Assembly (NCBI GenBank): GCA_016722465.1
Contig: JADKJC010000013.1
Span: 558,001-622,000 of the forward strand
Source of the DNA: Chitinophagaceae bacterium
Lineage (GTDB): Bacteria; Bacteroidota; Bacteroidia; Chitinophagales; Chitinophagaceae
Length of the DNA: 64,000 nt
Direction of reading: 5' to 3'
Shown: positions 1-9,025 of the stretch, in pieces
How positions within the stretch are numbered: the first letter of the stretch is position 1
Layout: each line of letters starts with the position of its first letter
The notes under the pieces: model-generated
Databases searched by the model: none
Told to the model about the DNA's origin: nothing
What the model saw: the letters and a program-made list of their open reading frames with translations, nothing else
Made by a program: the position numbers and the translations under genes

Positions 1-1037
1 GAGAAGAATTAAAAGCGCTGTACAACGATGCAAAAGACAACCAGTTTGCGCTGCCTGCAGTTAACTGCATTGGTACCAATACCATCAATGCAGCACTGGA
101 AACTGCAGCCAAAGTAAACTCCCCTATCATTATACAATTCAGTAACGGTGGTGCCCAGTTTATCGCCGGAAAAGGAATGCCCAACGATAAATTGCAGGGA
201 AATATTGCAGGTGGCGTTTCTGGTGCATTGCATATACACAATGTGGCCAAACATTATGGAGTGCCGGTTGTTTTGCATACCGATCATGCTGCCAAAAAAT
301 GGCTGCCATGGATCAGCGGGTTAATTGATGCCGGTGAACAATTTTATAAAGAAAAAGGACAGCCTTTGTTCAGCAGCCACATGCTCGACCTGAGTGAGGA
401 GCCATTGGAAGAAAATATTCATACCTCTGTTGAATTTTACAAACGCATGGCGCCCCTGGGCATGAGCATTGAAATTGAACTGGGTGTTACCGGTGGTGAA
501 GAAGATGGCGTTGATAACAGCGATGTAGATAATGAAAAATTATATACCCAGCCAGCACACGTTGCCTATTCCTATACTGAATTGAGTAAAGTAGGCAGCA
601 TGTTTACAATAGCTGCAGCATTTGGTAATGTGCATGGTGTTTATAAATCGGGCAATGTGCAGTTAACGCCGGTGATATTACACAACAGCCAGGTGTATAT
701 AGAGAAAGAATTGAAGACAGGCCCTAAACCAGTTTATTTTGTATTCCACGGTGGTAGCGGCTCTCCGCAGGCGCAGATACGTGAAGCAATCGGTTATGGC
801 GCTATCAAAATGAATATTGATACCGATCTGCAATGGGCTTTCTGGGAAGGAATTTTAAACAATTACAAAGCTAAAGAAGCTTATTTACAGGGCCAGCTTG
901 GCAATCCTGAAGGGCCAGATTCTCCCAATAAAAAATATTACGATCCCCGTATATGGTTACGCAAAGGCGAAGAGTCCTTTATTAAAAGGCTGGAAGTGGC
1001 TTTTGATGACCTTAACTGCGTTAACCGGAACGCTTAA
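1..1037 (+). CDS. fbaA: Class II fructose-bisphosphate aldolase, 5' end missing
   Basis: Cleaves fructose 1,6-bisphosphate to dihydroxyacetone phosphate and glyceraldehyde 3-phosphate in the cytosol (glycolysis and gluconeogenesis). The reading frame is open from base 3, so the start lies outside the window; by comparison with E. coli FbaA roughly 15-20 residues are missing. Visible class IIA marks are FALPAVNCIGTN near the N-terminus, the zinc/substrate motif HTDHAAKKW, NVHGVYKSG and FHGGSGS (zinc histidines), and NIDTDLQWAFW near the end. The length is otherwise normal for the long FbaA type. It is followed by a 131-bp spacer before accD, so it is probably its own transcription unit. Confidence 0.95.
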   Translation, partial: EELKALYNDAKDNQFALPAVNCIGTNTINAALETAAKVNSPIIIQFSNGGAQFIAGKGMPNDKLQGNIAGGVSGALHIHNVAKHYGVPVVLHTDHAAKKWLPWISGLIDAGEQFYKEKGQPLFSSHMLDLSEEPLEENIHTSVEFYKRMAPLGMSIEIELGVTGGEEDGVDNSDVDNEKLYTQPAHVAYSYTELSKVGSMFTIAAAFGNVHGVYKSGNVQLTPVILHNSQVYIEKELKTGPKPVYFVFHGGSGSPQAQIREAIGYGAIKMNIDTDLQWAFWEGILNNYKAKEAYLQGQLGNPEGPDSPNKKYYDPRIWLRKGEESFIKRLEVAFDDLNCVNRNA

Positions 1038-1186
1038 TTATTTATCCCAGCAGGACACAGATATTACAAAAAAACCTTTGCGGCATCGGTGTCATTGTGG
1101 GGCATTTAACGAATATCCATAACTTAGTTTATTCATTGACGGTAACTTTAAACACCCTTATCCGGTAAATGATAATAATATTGGAT

Positions 1187-2125
1187 ATGGAAAAAACAAT
1201 GACCATGACAAGAGATGAAGATTTTGAGGCCCTTTTGGGTGGCCAGGAACCGATGGGATCTGAATCAGCTTCAAAAACTGGCGGCTGGTTTAAGCGCAAA
1301 AAGAAAGGGATATTGACCGAAACAAAAGACAAAGCAGATGCTCCAGAAGGGTTGTGGAGCAAATGTCCCAACTGTAAATATACCTGCACCATTTCGGAAC
1401 TGAAAGAGAACCTTTCTGTTTGTCCCAAATGCGATTATCATCACCGCATTGGTAGTGATGAATACTTTAGTTTTATTTTTGATGAAGACACTGATAGTGA
1501 ATTATTTGCCGGTGTTGTTTCCAAGGATTATTTAGGCTTTGTTGACCTGAAGCCCTATGGGAAAAGATTAGAAGAAACCTACGCAAAGACAGATATTCAT
1601 GATTCTATTACGGTGGCACACGGCAAGGTAAAAGACCATGACCTGGTGGTTGCCTGCATGGATTTTGAATTCATTGGCGGTAGCCTGGGCAGCGTGATGG
1701 GTGAAAAAATTGCCCGTGCCTGCGACTATTGTATTAAGCACCGCATTCCTTTTATGATCATTAATAAAAGTGGCGGCGCCAGGATGATGGAAAGCGCTTT
1801 CTCTCTGATGCAACTGGCAAAAACCTCCGGCAAACTTTCCCAGTTGGCCGATGCAGGTATTCCCTATATCTCTTTGTGTACCGATCCTACTTTTGGTGGT
1901 ACCACCGCTTCCTTTGCCATGCTGGGTGATATCATTTGCGGAGAACCAGGTGCACTGATTGGTTTTGCCGGCCCAAGGGTAATTAAAGAAACCATTAAAA
2001 GAGACCTGCCCGAAGGATTTCAGCGGAGTGAATTTTTACTTGAACATGGCTTTTTAGATTTTATTATTCACCGGAAAGAATTGAAAGAAAAGCTGGCGCA
2101 ATTGCTGATACTTTTCAAAGGTTAA
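1187..2125 (+). CDS. accD: Acetyl-CoA carboxylase carboxyltransferase subunit beta
   Basis: Beta subunit of the carboxyltransferase that moves the carboxyl group from carboxybiotin to acetyl-CoA, the first committed step of fatty acid synthesis. A four-cysteine zinc ribbon (CPNC then CPKC, about 15 residues between the pairs) sits near residues 55-80, followed by the crotonase-like domain with GGARMMES and a [12 protein letters not shown] stretch. I choose ATG 1187; an in-frame ATG at 1169 would add MIIILD, and ATGs at 1199 and 1205 are also possible. The N-terminal approximately 50 residues are lysine-rich and poorly conserved. AccA is not in the window. A hairpin follows directly at 2137. 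Confidence 0.95.
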   Translation: MEKTMTMTRDEDFEALLGGQEPMGSESASKTGGWFKRKKKGILTETKDKADAPEGLWSKCPNCKYTCTISELKENLSVCPKCDYHHRIGSDEYFSFIFDEDTDSELFAGVVSKDYLGFVDLKPYGKRLEETYAKTDIHDSITVAHGKVKDHDLVVACMDFEFIGGSLGSVMGEKIARACDYCIKHRIPFMIINKSGGARMMESAFSLMQLAKTSGKLSQLADAGIPYISLCTDPTFGGTTASFAMLGDIICGEPGALIGFAGPRVIKETIKRDLPEGFQRSEFLLEHGFLDFIIHRKELKEKLAQLLILFKG

Positions 2126-2136
2126 AAAATTTATGG

Positions 2137-2156
2137 GGGCTGTCAACTGACAGCCC
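2137..2156 (+). terminator. Hairpin terminator after accD
   Basis: Perfect 8-bp stem GGGCTGTC / GACAGCCC with loop AACT, 12 bases after the accD stop and followed by TTCTT. The T tract is short, so termination may be incomplete. Confidence 0.65.
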
Positions 2157-2453
2157 TTCTTGCATCCTATGTTCCGGCCTTATGCTTATAGCCCTCCTTC
2201 GTCGGGGCTACCGCTTCAGTCCGGCAGCCATTCAGCAATATATCTTTAATCAACATAAACAACATGCAGCTTTCCTAATTGTAAAAGTTCAATACGGCTG
2301 CACTTCATGCTCGGGTAAAAATCCCTTCACCAATTCTTACAGTGGTTTTTGTATTGCAGAAAGTATTTAATTGTAGCTTCGTACATACAAACCTTATGGG
2401 CAACTTTTAATACAGGCTTTCAATTTAAAATTTGATTTCAAGACAAATTGTAA
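2157..2453. other. Intergenic stretch, possible partial copy of a dispersed repeat
   Basis: No convincing gene. Around 2195-2232 there is a GC-rich segment ending GTCCGGCAGCC that resembles one end of the 71-bp repeat described at 13281, 20842 and 60483, but the match is weak. The short open frame at 2182-2370 has no recognisable protein features. Confidence 0.3.
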
Positions 2454-3680
2454 ATGAAGAAAATTTTAAAGAATATATTCAAATCAATATTGTTCTTTGC
2501 CGGAATGCTTGTTGCACTACTCCTGTTCTACATCCTTTTTAACTTAAACCTCTTTCACAAAACAAAGCCGCTCATTCCAGCTGAAATCAATACTTGTATT
2601 CAGCAGCTGGATACAGCCAGCTCAGACCCTTTCAAATTTGTTGCAGACAAATTCGACAATCATGCTGTTGTATTCATTGGTGAACTGCATAAAAGAAAAC
2701 AGGATCTTATTTTTTTCAATCAACTTGTACCTTATTTATATCGAACCAAACAAATCAATATCATTGGCTGGGAGTTTGGTGCGGCGGAGTATCAGAAAGA
2801 GGCAGACAGCATTGTAACAGCAGCTGAATTTGACAGGAAAAAAGCAATTGCTGTAATGCGAAGCAGCAATTATTGTTGGTGCTATGAAGAATACTTAACT
2901 GTTTTTAAAACGATCTGGGAACTCAACAAAGGCATTTTGCAGGACAGTGAAAAAATCAGGTTCTTACAGCTCAACAAGCCTTATGTTCCCAGGAAATGGG
3001 AGGCTTCAAATAAAACAGTTGCGCTGGAAGAACGAAAAACAAGCTTCGACAATATTTTGCCGGGCATTATTGAAAAAGAAGTAATTCAGAAAAATAAAAA
3101 GGCACTAATTTATTGTGGCCTGAATCATTCGCTCACAAAATTCAAAACACCCAAATTTTTCTTTGTAAAGGATAATGACGGAAGAGCAGGACAACGATTA
3201 TATAAAAAATATCCCGGCAAAATTTTTCAAATTTGTTTGTTATCTCCGTTTGCGCCACGCTGGTTATTTTATAAAGAATTAACCAACAATAACAACAGGC
3301 GATATGTTTATCCATTCGATGCAGTATTTAATCAGCTTTACGACAGCTTAAAAAGACCTTTCGCTGTAAATGCTGATAATTTAGCCTTTGCAAACATAAA
3401 GGACTACAATAGTTTTTATGCATTCGATCAGTGGAATGGCCTCAAATTAAAGAACTTTTTCGATGGATGTATCATGCTTACTTCGTTTGATAAGATTGAC
3501 CCCGTCAACATAATCCCAGATTGGGTAACAACTACAGAAGAACTCGAAGATGTAAAAAAAGTTTTGCCCGACGAAGATTCAAAACAAATAAAAACAATCC
3601 AGGACCTAATGATCTATATCAATCCAAACACCAATCAAGAGCAGATAAAGGAATTACATAGCTTACAAAAATTCTGGTGA
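2454..3680 (+). CDS. Membrane-anchored protein, possibly EreA/ChaN/TraB-like fold
   Basis: 408 residues with one N-terminal membrane segment (about residues 11-33) and the rest probably outside the cytoplasmic membrane. Residues about 75-125 read AVVFIGELHKRKQD and, later, NIIGWEFGAAEYQKEAD; a later LIYCGLNHSLTKF completes a pattern (GE.H, E, G.xH) seen in the Tiki/TraB/ChaN and erythromycin-esterase-like group. That assignment is an inference from motif spacing only; no catalytic role is claimed. The gene stands alone, with 328 bp upstream, and is AT-rich like its neighbours. Function unknown. Confidence 0.7.
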   Translation: MKKILKNIFKSILFFAGMLVALLLFYILFNLNLFHKTKPLIPAEINTCIQQLDTASSDPFKFVADKFDNHAVVFIGELHKRKQDLIFFNQLVPYLYRTKQINIIGWEFGAAEYQKEADSIVTAAEFDRKKAIAVMRSSNYCWCYEEYLTVFKTIWELNKGILQDSEKIRFLQLNKPYVPRKWEASNKTVALEERKTSFDNILPGIIEKEVIQKNKKALIYCGLNHSLTKFKTPKFFFVKDNDGRAGQRLYKKYPGKIFQICLLSPFAPRWLFYKELTNNNNRRYVYPFDAVFNQLYDSLKRPFAVNADNLAFANIKDYNSFYAFDQWNGLKLKNFFDGCIMLTSFDKIDPVNIIPDWVTTTEELEDVKKVLPDEDSKQIKTIQDLMIYINPNTNQEQIKELHSLQKFW

Positions 3681-3742
3681 CATCCACGCAGATAAGCTGT
3701 TTACCGTAAGCATAGCATTATAGAAGTACAATCAATTTACTT

Positions 3743-4372
3743 TCAATAAGGGCTTTTCATTGTTTGTGCATTTTCAGGCAAAGCAAAAAATGTACTTTCC
3801 AGTTTTACCGGTGTTACCGTTGTTGCAATACTCTCTATCCAGAATTGGGGATGATCGATGATCATTTTGAGTGGAAGCGATTTAGTTCGTGAAACAACTT
3901 CAAACCAATTACCAAATTTATGATTGGCAAATAATTCCGCACTAATACCTAATTCCGAACTGAAATAATATTTTTCAATGCCACTTTTACAGGTCAATAC
4001 CAGTTCATCGCATTTATAACCCAGTATTTCGGTCACATCATTATTGATCTCAGCTTTAATCACTTCATCCGCATTATCTGCTCCATCATTCCACAGCAAC
4101 AATTCTGTATTGGCAGTTTTAGTGTACAACTTATTGTCGTTGTTCACATACAATTGCCATTGAACCAGCGAGCCATTGCTGATGGATTTATAATCGCCGG
4201 CTTTGATAAAGTATTCCTGTGTAGGGCCCATCATAGCAGTAAATTGTGCATCTGTAACACCAGGCATTTTGCTTTTGTAGGCATTAGAATAATTAATCTT
4301 CCCTTCAAAATTTTGTGCAACAGATACCAGGGAAATAATGGCAGCAAGTAACAGTGCGATTGTCTTTTTCAT
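3743..4372 (-). CDS. Secreted GLPGLI/DUF4412-like protein
   Basis: 209 residues with a clear signal peptide (KKTIALLLAAIISLVSVAQ, cleavage near residue 20). After it comes F.G.I.Y, then a beta-rich body with EILGYKCDELVLTCKSG, the arrangement typical of the DUF4412/GLPGLI secreted families of Bacteroidota. These are periplasmic or outer-membrane-associated proteins of unknown biochemical role. The gene is transcribed divergently from smpB and convergently with the membrane protein at 2454. Confidence 0.75.
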   Translation of the reverse strand: MKKTIALLLAAIISLVSVAQNFEGKINYSNAYKSKMPGVTDAQFTAMMGPTQEYFIKAGDYKSISNGSLVQWQLYVNNDNKLYTKTANTELLLWNDGADNADEVIKAEINNDVTEILGYKCDELVLTCKSGIEKYYFSSELGISAELFANHKFGNWFEVVSRTKSLPLKMIIDHPQFWIESIATTVTPVKLESTFFALPENAQTMKSPY

Positions 4373-4557
4373 GTTGTTTGTATTATACTATTCATTTAAA
4401 GATTAAATAGTATTGTATTTAATAAACATCAAGTTAATGCCATTCTTTAACTTCATCAAGAACAGAAGCCACATATTTGCCAGGAAGAATTAAAGACGAA
4501 TGGCCACAAAATTTCATCCTTCATCTTCATTACAACTGCTTACCGTATTTTTACAGC

Positions 4558-4995
4558 ATGGAACTCAGCAACCGCAAAGCATACCACGATTATTTTTTTG
4601 AAACCAAATACATTGCAGGCATTGCACTCAGCGGTACCGAAGTAAAAAGCCTCCGCAACGGCAAGGCCAGCTTTAACGACAGCTATTGCTATTTCGACCG
4701 GGGCGAACTCTATGTAAAAAGCCTGCACATCAGTGAATATGCTTATGGCACTTACAGCAACCACCAGCCCATGCAGGAACGCAAACTGCTGCTGAATAAA
4801 CGGGAACTTGAAAAATTAGAAAGTAAAAGCACAGAGAAAGGTTACTCCATCATTCCGTTGAAAATATTTTTGACAGAAAAGGGCATCTTTAAAATGGAAA
4901 TTGGTTTGGGTAAGGGTAAAAAGAATTACGATAAGAGAGAGAGCATTAAAGAAAGAGAGAGTGACCGGGATATTAAGCGGAAGTATGGGATATAA
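4558..4995 (+). CDS. smpB: SsrA-binding protein SmpB
   Basis: Binds tmRNA and delivers it to stalled ribosomes for trans-translation. Family marks: NRKAYHDYFFETKYIAGI at the N-terminus, LSGTEVKSLRNGKAS, then YVKSLHISEY and a basic tail KGKKNYDKRESIKERE. I start at ATG 4558 (145 residues, usual family length); the upstream extension to 4477 does not match the family. The tmRNA gene itself is not in the window. Downstream bases 4997-5027 are a TAAGTAATAAG-type low-complexity spacer before the convergent serine dehydratase. Confidence 0.95.
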   Translation: MELSNRKAYHDYFFETKYIAGIALSGTEVKSLRNGKASFNDSYCYFDRGELYVKSLHISEYAYGTYSNHQPMQERKLLLNKRELEKLESKSTEKGYSIIPLKIFLTEKGIFKMEIGLGKGKKNYDKRESIKERESDRDIKRKYGI

Positions 4996-4996
4996 G

Positions 4997-5027
4997 ATAT
5001 AAGTAATAAGTAGTAAGTAATAAGTTT
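4997..5027. repeat. Low-complexity AT spacer
   Basis: Imperfect repeats of TAAGTAATAAG between the convergent smpB and serine dehydratase genes. No stable hairpin seen. Confidence 0.5.
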
Positions 5028-6454
5028 TAACACTCACTCAAACTAATCGGCACATTCACTGCTAAACCACCATCTGCCGTCTCTTTGTACTTGCTGTTCA
5101 TATCCACTGCAGTATCCCACATGGTTTTGATCACACTGTCTAAACTAACTTTGGCAAAATCGGGCTTGCTTTGCAGTGCCAGCTGGCAGGCCGTAATGGC
5201 TTTGATGGCGCCCATGGTATTTCTTTCGATGCAGGGAATTTGCACAAGCCCTTTAACAGGATCGCAGGTAAGGCCGAGGTGATGCTCCATGGCAATTTCA
5301 GCAGCCATTAATGCCTGGCGCTGGGTACCGCCGAGGCTTTCAGTTAATGCAGCAGCAGCCATAGCGCTGCTTACACCGATCTCTGCCTGGCAACCACCCA
5401 TGGCAGCAGAAATGGTGGCGCCTTTTTTAAAGATGCTGCCCACTTCGCTGGCCGTTAATAAAAACTGGAAGACCTTTTCATCGGTATCACCGCCAGCAAA
5501 ACAAACATAATATTGCAGCACTGCCGGTATCACGCCTGCGGCACCGTTAGTGGGCGCTGTCACTACCCTTCCGAAAGAGGCATTCTCTTCATTCACCGCA
5601 AGGGCAAAGCAACTCACCCAATCCAGTATATATCGAAAGTCATTGCCACCCTGTTGAATGCACCCGATCCATTCTTCATAATTACTGTAAGGTTTATCTT
5701 TCAGCAGCCGTTTATTCAATTCAAATGCCCGGCGTTTTACATTCAGGCCGCCCGGCAGGCTACCCTCGGTATGGCAGCCACGGTACATGCATTCTTTCAT
5801 CACCCGCCAGATATTCAGCGACAATTGCCTTGTGTTATTTTCTGTGCGCCAGGCGGTTTCATTTTCCATCACCACTTCATGAATGCTCATCCCTGTTTTC
5901 ATGCACCAGTGCAATAGATTCTCTGCAGTGTTGATGGGGAATGGCAGCGTTACATTATTGAGGTCATCGTTCGTCTCACCTTCTTTTACAACAAACCCGC
6001 CGCCTACGGAATAGTAAGTCTCGGCAAATTTTTCGTCATTTACCAACGTAACTAAAAAAGTAAGTGCGTTGGGGTGAAAAGGCAGTGATTCGGCATATAG
6101 AAATTCAATATCTTCTCCGGGATCAAAATCAATTTCGTGAAGGCCATGCAATACTAATTTTTTCATAGCCTTGATGTCGTTCATCCTTGCATGAATATTA
6201 TTAACATCAAAGGTCACGGGGTCTTCACCACACAAACCTAATTGAACAGCTACGCCGGTGCCGTGGCCTATGCCTGTTTTTGCCAGTGAGCCATACAATA
6301 ATACTTCCACAGATTTTACCTGCTGCAGGATATTTTTATTCTTTAACGATTGTAAAAAACGAAGGGCGGCTTTCCATGGGCCAAGGGTATGGCTGCTGCT
6401 GGGGCCCACCCCTATTTTAAACATATCTGCTATCGAAATGGCTTCGTGGCTCAC
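5027..6454 (-). CDS. sdaA: L-serine ammonia-lyase (iron-sulfur type, single chain)
   Basis: Deaminates L-serine to pyruvate and ammonia with a [4Fe-4S] cluster. 475 residues; N-terminal beta domain starts [21 protein letters not shown], and the C-terminal alpha domain holds [29 protein letters not shown] and [14 protein letters not shown] with the cluster-ligand cysteines. Both domains are fused, as in the bacterial single-chain enzymes. It starts 9 bp after the FKBP lipoprotein gene, which itself lies 18 bp after a small membrane protein gene, so the three probably form one operon read from about 7333. Confidence 0.95.
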   Translation of the reverse strand: MSHEAISIADMFKIGVGPSSSHTLGPWKAALRFLQSLKNKNILQQVKSVEVLLYGSLAKTGIGHGTGVAVQLGLCGEDPVTFDVNNIHARMNDIKAMKKLVLHGLHEIDFDPGEDIEFLYAESLPFHPNALTFLVTLVNDEKFAETYYSVGGGFVVKEGETNDDLNNVTLPFPINTAENLLHWCMKTGMSIHEVVMENETAWRTENNTRQLSLNIWRVMKECMYRGCHTEGSLPGGLNVKRRAFELNKRLLKDKPYSNYEEWIGCIQQGGNDFRYILDWVSCFALAVNEENASFGRVVTAPTNGAAGVIPAVLQYYVCFAGGDTDEKVFQFLLTASEVGSIFKKGATISAAMGGCQAEIGVSSAMAAAALTESLGGTQRQALMAAEIAMEHHLGLTCDPVKGLVQIPCIERNTMGAIKAITACQLALQSKPDFAKVSLDSVIKTMWDTAVDMNSKYKETADGGLAVNVPISLSEC

Positions 6455-6463
6455 CGTTAGTTT

Positions 6464-6964
6464 TTAATTGGTAACATCAACCAATGATATTTCAAATATC
6501 AGGATAGAATTGGCAGGTATTGTTCCTGCTGTGTTGCTGCCATAACCAAGGGAAGGTGGCAGGTACAATTTGATCTTGCCTCCTTTCTTAATTAACTGAA
6601 GGCCCAACTGCCAGCCGGGGATCAATTGGTTCAATGTATAGGTCTGTGGGTTATTTAATTCTTCTGCTGATGTAAAAGTGTTATCGTTTGTTAATTTGCC
6701 TTCGTACGAAACTCTTACGTTTGAACAGGTATTGGCGGTAATGCCGGAGCCATCGGTATCGATCCTGTAATAAAAATTATTGGGATGGCGGGTAACAGAA
6801 CCCAGCAGTCCTTTGCCGGCAAGGTAAGCTTCCAGTGCAGTTACTTCTGCCGCAGGTGCTACAATGGTTGGATTGGATGGGGTACAGTTGGCAGTGTTTG
6901 AGCTTTTGCTGCAGGCAATGATCAGAAAGGGTAAGGCAATAATGATCAGGAATTTTTTGTACAT
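6464..6964 (-). CDS. FKBP-type peptidyl-prolyl isomerase lipoprotein
   Basis: 166 residues. A lipobox (PFLIIAC, cysteine at about residue 18) predicts a lipid-anchored envelope protein. The C-terminal half is an FKBP domain: VRVSYEGKL, then QLIPGWQLGLQLIKKGGK and LPPSLGYGSN, ending FEISLVDV. The role would be protein folding in the periplasm. It sits in the middle of the probable three-gene operon with L-serine dehydratase; I see no functional reason for that pairing. Confidence 0.9.
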   Translation of the reverse strand: MYKKFLIIIALPFLIIACSKSSNTANCTPSNPTIVAPAAEVTALEAYLAGKGLLGSVTRHPNNFYYRIDTDGSGITANTCSNVRVSYEGKLTNDNTFTSAEELNNPQTYTLNQLIPGWQLGLQLIKKGGKIKLYLPPSLGYGSNTAGTIPANSILIFEISLVDVTN

Positions 6965-6982
6965 TTTTTTTGATGTTTTAAT

Positions 6983-7333
6983 TTATGATATTGTTTGTTG
7001 ATTTTCTTTGTTCAGTTTTTCTGCTTTCAATTTTAATATCTTGTATACCTGCTCATTGTTCTCCCATTTAAAATGCATCCTGAAAAATGAATAGAACATG
7101 GTAATGAGCAGAACGGCAAAAATAACGGTAATAAACATTCCGGGAGATGTCTTTGAGATTTTCATGTACCATTCCGGGATGTATATCTTTACCACTACTA
7201 CCGACAGAATGATGGGCAAACTGAAGACAAGAGACATTGGTAAACCCTTCAGTAGTTTGCTCAGGAACAGCCCTTCATATTCACGGTTGCATTCCCAGTA
7301 GGCAAGAAACTGTTTTTCCTTTTCTGTAAGCAT
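6983..7333 (-). CDS. Small two-helix membrane protein, unknown
   Basis: 116 residues with two membrane segments (about residues 30-50 and 66-86), a polar N-terminus (LTEKEKQFLAYWECN) and a basic C-terminal tail. I do not recognise the family. A TAACTTTG -7 box lies only five bases upstream of the ATG, so the mRNA may be leaderless or nearly so. First gene of the operon leading to the FKBP lipoprotein and serine dehydratase. Confidence 0.65.
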   Translation of the reverse strand: MLTEKEKQFLAYWECNREYEGLFLSKLLKGLPMSLVFSLPIILSVVVVKIYIPEWYMKISKTSPGMFITVIFAVLLITMFYSFFRMHFKWENNEQVYKILKLKAEKLNKENQQTIS

Positions 7334-7337
7334 CGGG

Positions 7338-7372
7338 CAAAGTTAACCATAAACAGTTGCCGGTTTTGCAAA
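7338..7372 (-). promoter_or_regulatory. Bacteroidota-type promoter for the 7333 operon
   Basis: On the minus strand TTTG (7372-7369), 23 bp, then TAACTTTG (7345-7338), a full match to the -7 consensus TAnnTTTG. The spacer is long. It overlaps the divergent promoter on the other strand through the palindrome TTTGCAAA at 7365-7372. Confidence 0.5.
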
Positions 7373-7395
7373 TTGGTCAATATTAGGTAGGTTTG
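7365..7395 (+). promoter_or_regulatory. Bacteroidota-type promoter for the HU/SPOR gene
   Basis: TTTG at 7365-7368, 19-bp spacer, TAGGTTTG at 7388-7395: good agreement with the -33/-7 pair used by the Bacteroidota primary sigma factor. It predicts a transcript start near 7402 and a leader of about 16 bases before the GTG start at 7418. Confidence 0.65.
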
Positions 7396-7417
7396 TTTAA
7401 ATCTAAATGGCCTTATT

Positions 7418-8323
7418 GTGAAAATAGAGCAACTCATCGTTCAGCATTTGTACAATACCAAAACGGTTACCCTGCAGGGCATTGGCACCATTCATCTCAA
7501 TCCTTCGGTGGTATTGCCTACGGCTGAGGATAAAGATGCTACCATACCGGAAAATGCTTTTTCATTTGAATACAATTTAAAGGCCGGGGAGGATGATGCG
7601 CTGATTGCATTTATCGTACAGCAGACAAGAAAGATAAAACCGCTTGCAAGCTCCGATCTGGAATCTTATTCAATCCTTGCAAAACAGTTTTTAAACATTG
7701 GTAAGCCGCTCAGCATTGAAGGCGTAGGCAATATTCAAAAGAACCAGGCAGGGGAATATGAATTCAAGCAAGGCTCTTTCATCACTCCAAAAATTGATGA
7801 CATTGCCAGGGAGGTAAAAGTAAAGAACGTAGACAATATCTCTTTTGAAAGTGAAGCCCCCAAAAGCGGCAACAGCAAAAAAATGCTGATGGCTGCAGTG
7901 GTGTTTGTATTTATAGCATTGACTGGCCTTGGGTTATACTATTTCATATTTAAAACGAAAGAGCCGGCAGTGATAGCAACCGTTGAACCGGCACCGCAAC
8001 AGCTAACTGATACTGCTAAAACCGACACTACCCAAAGCTTTAAACCAGATACAACAGCCAATGCAGCACCTGTACAACCGGTAATAACAGATACCACCCA
8101 TTTTAAAGTGGTGGTGAAGCAATATTCATCCGAAGCAACCGTAAACAAGGCTTTTAAAACCTATACTTCCTGGGGGTATAAAATGGAAATCATTAAAATT
8201 GATTCTACTAATTATCAGCTTGCCATTCCATTTAACCGACCCTTTGCCGACACGAGTAAAGCGATGGATTCATTAAAGAGGATTTTCCAGGGCAAAACTT
8301 ATATATTGCTGAACAAACAGTAA
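7418..8323 (+). CDS. HU-CCDC81 / SPOR domain protein
   Basis: 301 residues. The N-terminus (IEQLIVQHLYNTKTVTLQGIG) and the following repeat resemble the HU-CCDC81 bacterial domains; a single membrane segment follows (about residues 157-177), then a Pro/Thr-rich linker, and the last 70 residues (FKVVVKQYSSEATVNKAF...) look like a SPOR peptidoglycan-binding domain. Such proteins are thought to sit at the division site. The start is GTG 7418: the nearest upstream ATG (7407) is out of frame and stops at once, and the promoter at 7365-7395 fits. It is followed 15 bp later by yhhN in the same direction. Confidence 0.8.
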   Translation: MKIEQLIVQHLYNTKTVTLQGIGTIHLNPSVVLPTAEDKDATIPENAFSFEYNLKAGEDDALIAFIVQQTRKIKPLASSDLESYSILAKQFLNIGKPLSIEGVGNIQKNQAGEYEFKQGSFITPKIDDIAREVKVKNVDNISFESEAPKSGNSKKMLMAAVVFVFIALTGLGLYYFIFKTKEPAVIATVEPAPQQLTDTAKTDTTQSFKPDTTANAAPVQPVITDTTHFKVVVKQYSSEATVNKAFKTYTSWGYKMEIIKIDSTNYQLAIPFNRPFADTSKAMDSLKRIFQGKTYILLNKQ

Positions 8324-8338
8324 AAGCTGAGCTTCCAC

Positions 8339-9025
8339 ATGAAAAAAAATACAGCCATTGTTTGGGCGATACTTTTTATTCTCATAACAATAGTGAATGC
8401 TGCAGGCATTGCTGCCGGTTCCGGCAACATACATTTTGTTACCAAGCCATTGCTGATACCCGCTTTGTTGTTGTTGCTGTTCTTTACTCACACAACTACC
8501 GGAGGAAAATCGATCATTATGGCAGGGTTGTTTTTTTCCTGGCTTGGAGATGTATTGCTGCTGTTTGAAAACAAACACGCCTTGTTTTTTATTGGAGGGC
8601 TCGCCAGTTTTTTGATCACTCATATCTGCTACATCCTTTATTTCCTTAAAATCAAATCCACACAATCTTCCCTGTTAAGAAAACAACCCTGGATAGCGGC
8701 GCTGGTGGCTGCATACGGCGTAAGTTTGATGATGTTCCTGCTGCCTCATTTGGGAGATATGAAACTACCGGTAGCTTTGTATGCAGTGGTGATCTGCAAT
8801 ATGGTCATCTTCAGCCTGCATGTATTTACCCGGCTGAACAAACCCGCCAATATATTATTTGTAGCCGGCGCATTATTGTTTACAGCATCTGATTCCATGC
8901 TTGCCATTAATAAATTTTACATGCCCTTTGCCGGAGCCGGTATATTGATTATGCTTACCTATTGTGCTGCACAATTTTTAATTGTATGGGGAGTGATCAA
9001 CAGAAAGTCTTTAACGGTTGTTTAA
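8339..9025 (+). CDS. YhhN family protein (lysoplasmalogenase-like)
   Basis: 228 residues, about eight membrane segments. VTKPLLIPALLLLLFF at the start, LFFSWLGDVLLLFE and the TASDSMLAINKF motif are typical of the YhhN/TMEM86 family, whose characterised animal members hydrolyse lysoplasmalogen. The substrate in bacteria is not settled. Probably co-transcribed with the HU/SPOR gene. Its 3' end overlaps the convergent SDR gene by four bases. Confidence 0.85.
   Translation: MKKNTAIVWAILFILITIVNAAGIAAGSGNIHFVTKPLLIPALLLLLFFTHTTTGGKSIIMAGLFFSWLGDVLLLFENKHALFFIGGLASFLITHICYILYFLKIKSTQSSLLRKQPWIAALVAAYGVSLMMFLLPHLGDMKLPVALYAVVICNMVIFSLHVFTRLNKPANILFVAGALLFTASDSMLAINKFYMPFAGAGILIMLTYCAAQFLIVWGVINRKSLTVV

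Noticed and set aside
1128..1150. Possible accD promoter (TAACTTTA)
   Set aside because: One mismatch from the -7 consensus and no well-placed -33 element; too weak to list.
2182..2370. Short open frame of 62 codons
   Set aside because: No signal peptide, domain or start context; it overlaps a repeat-like segment.
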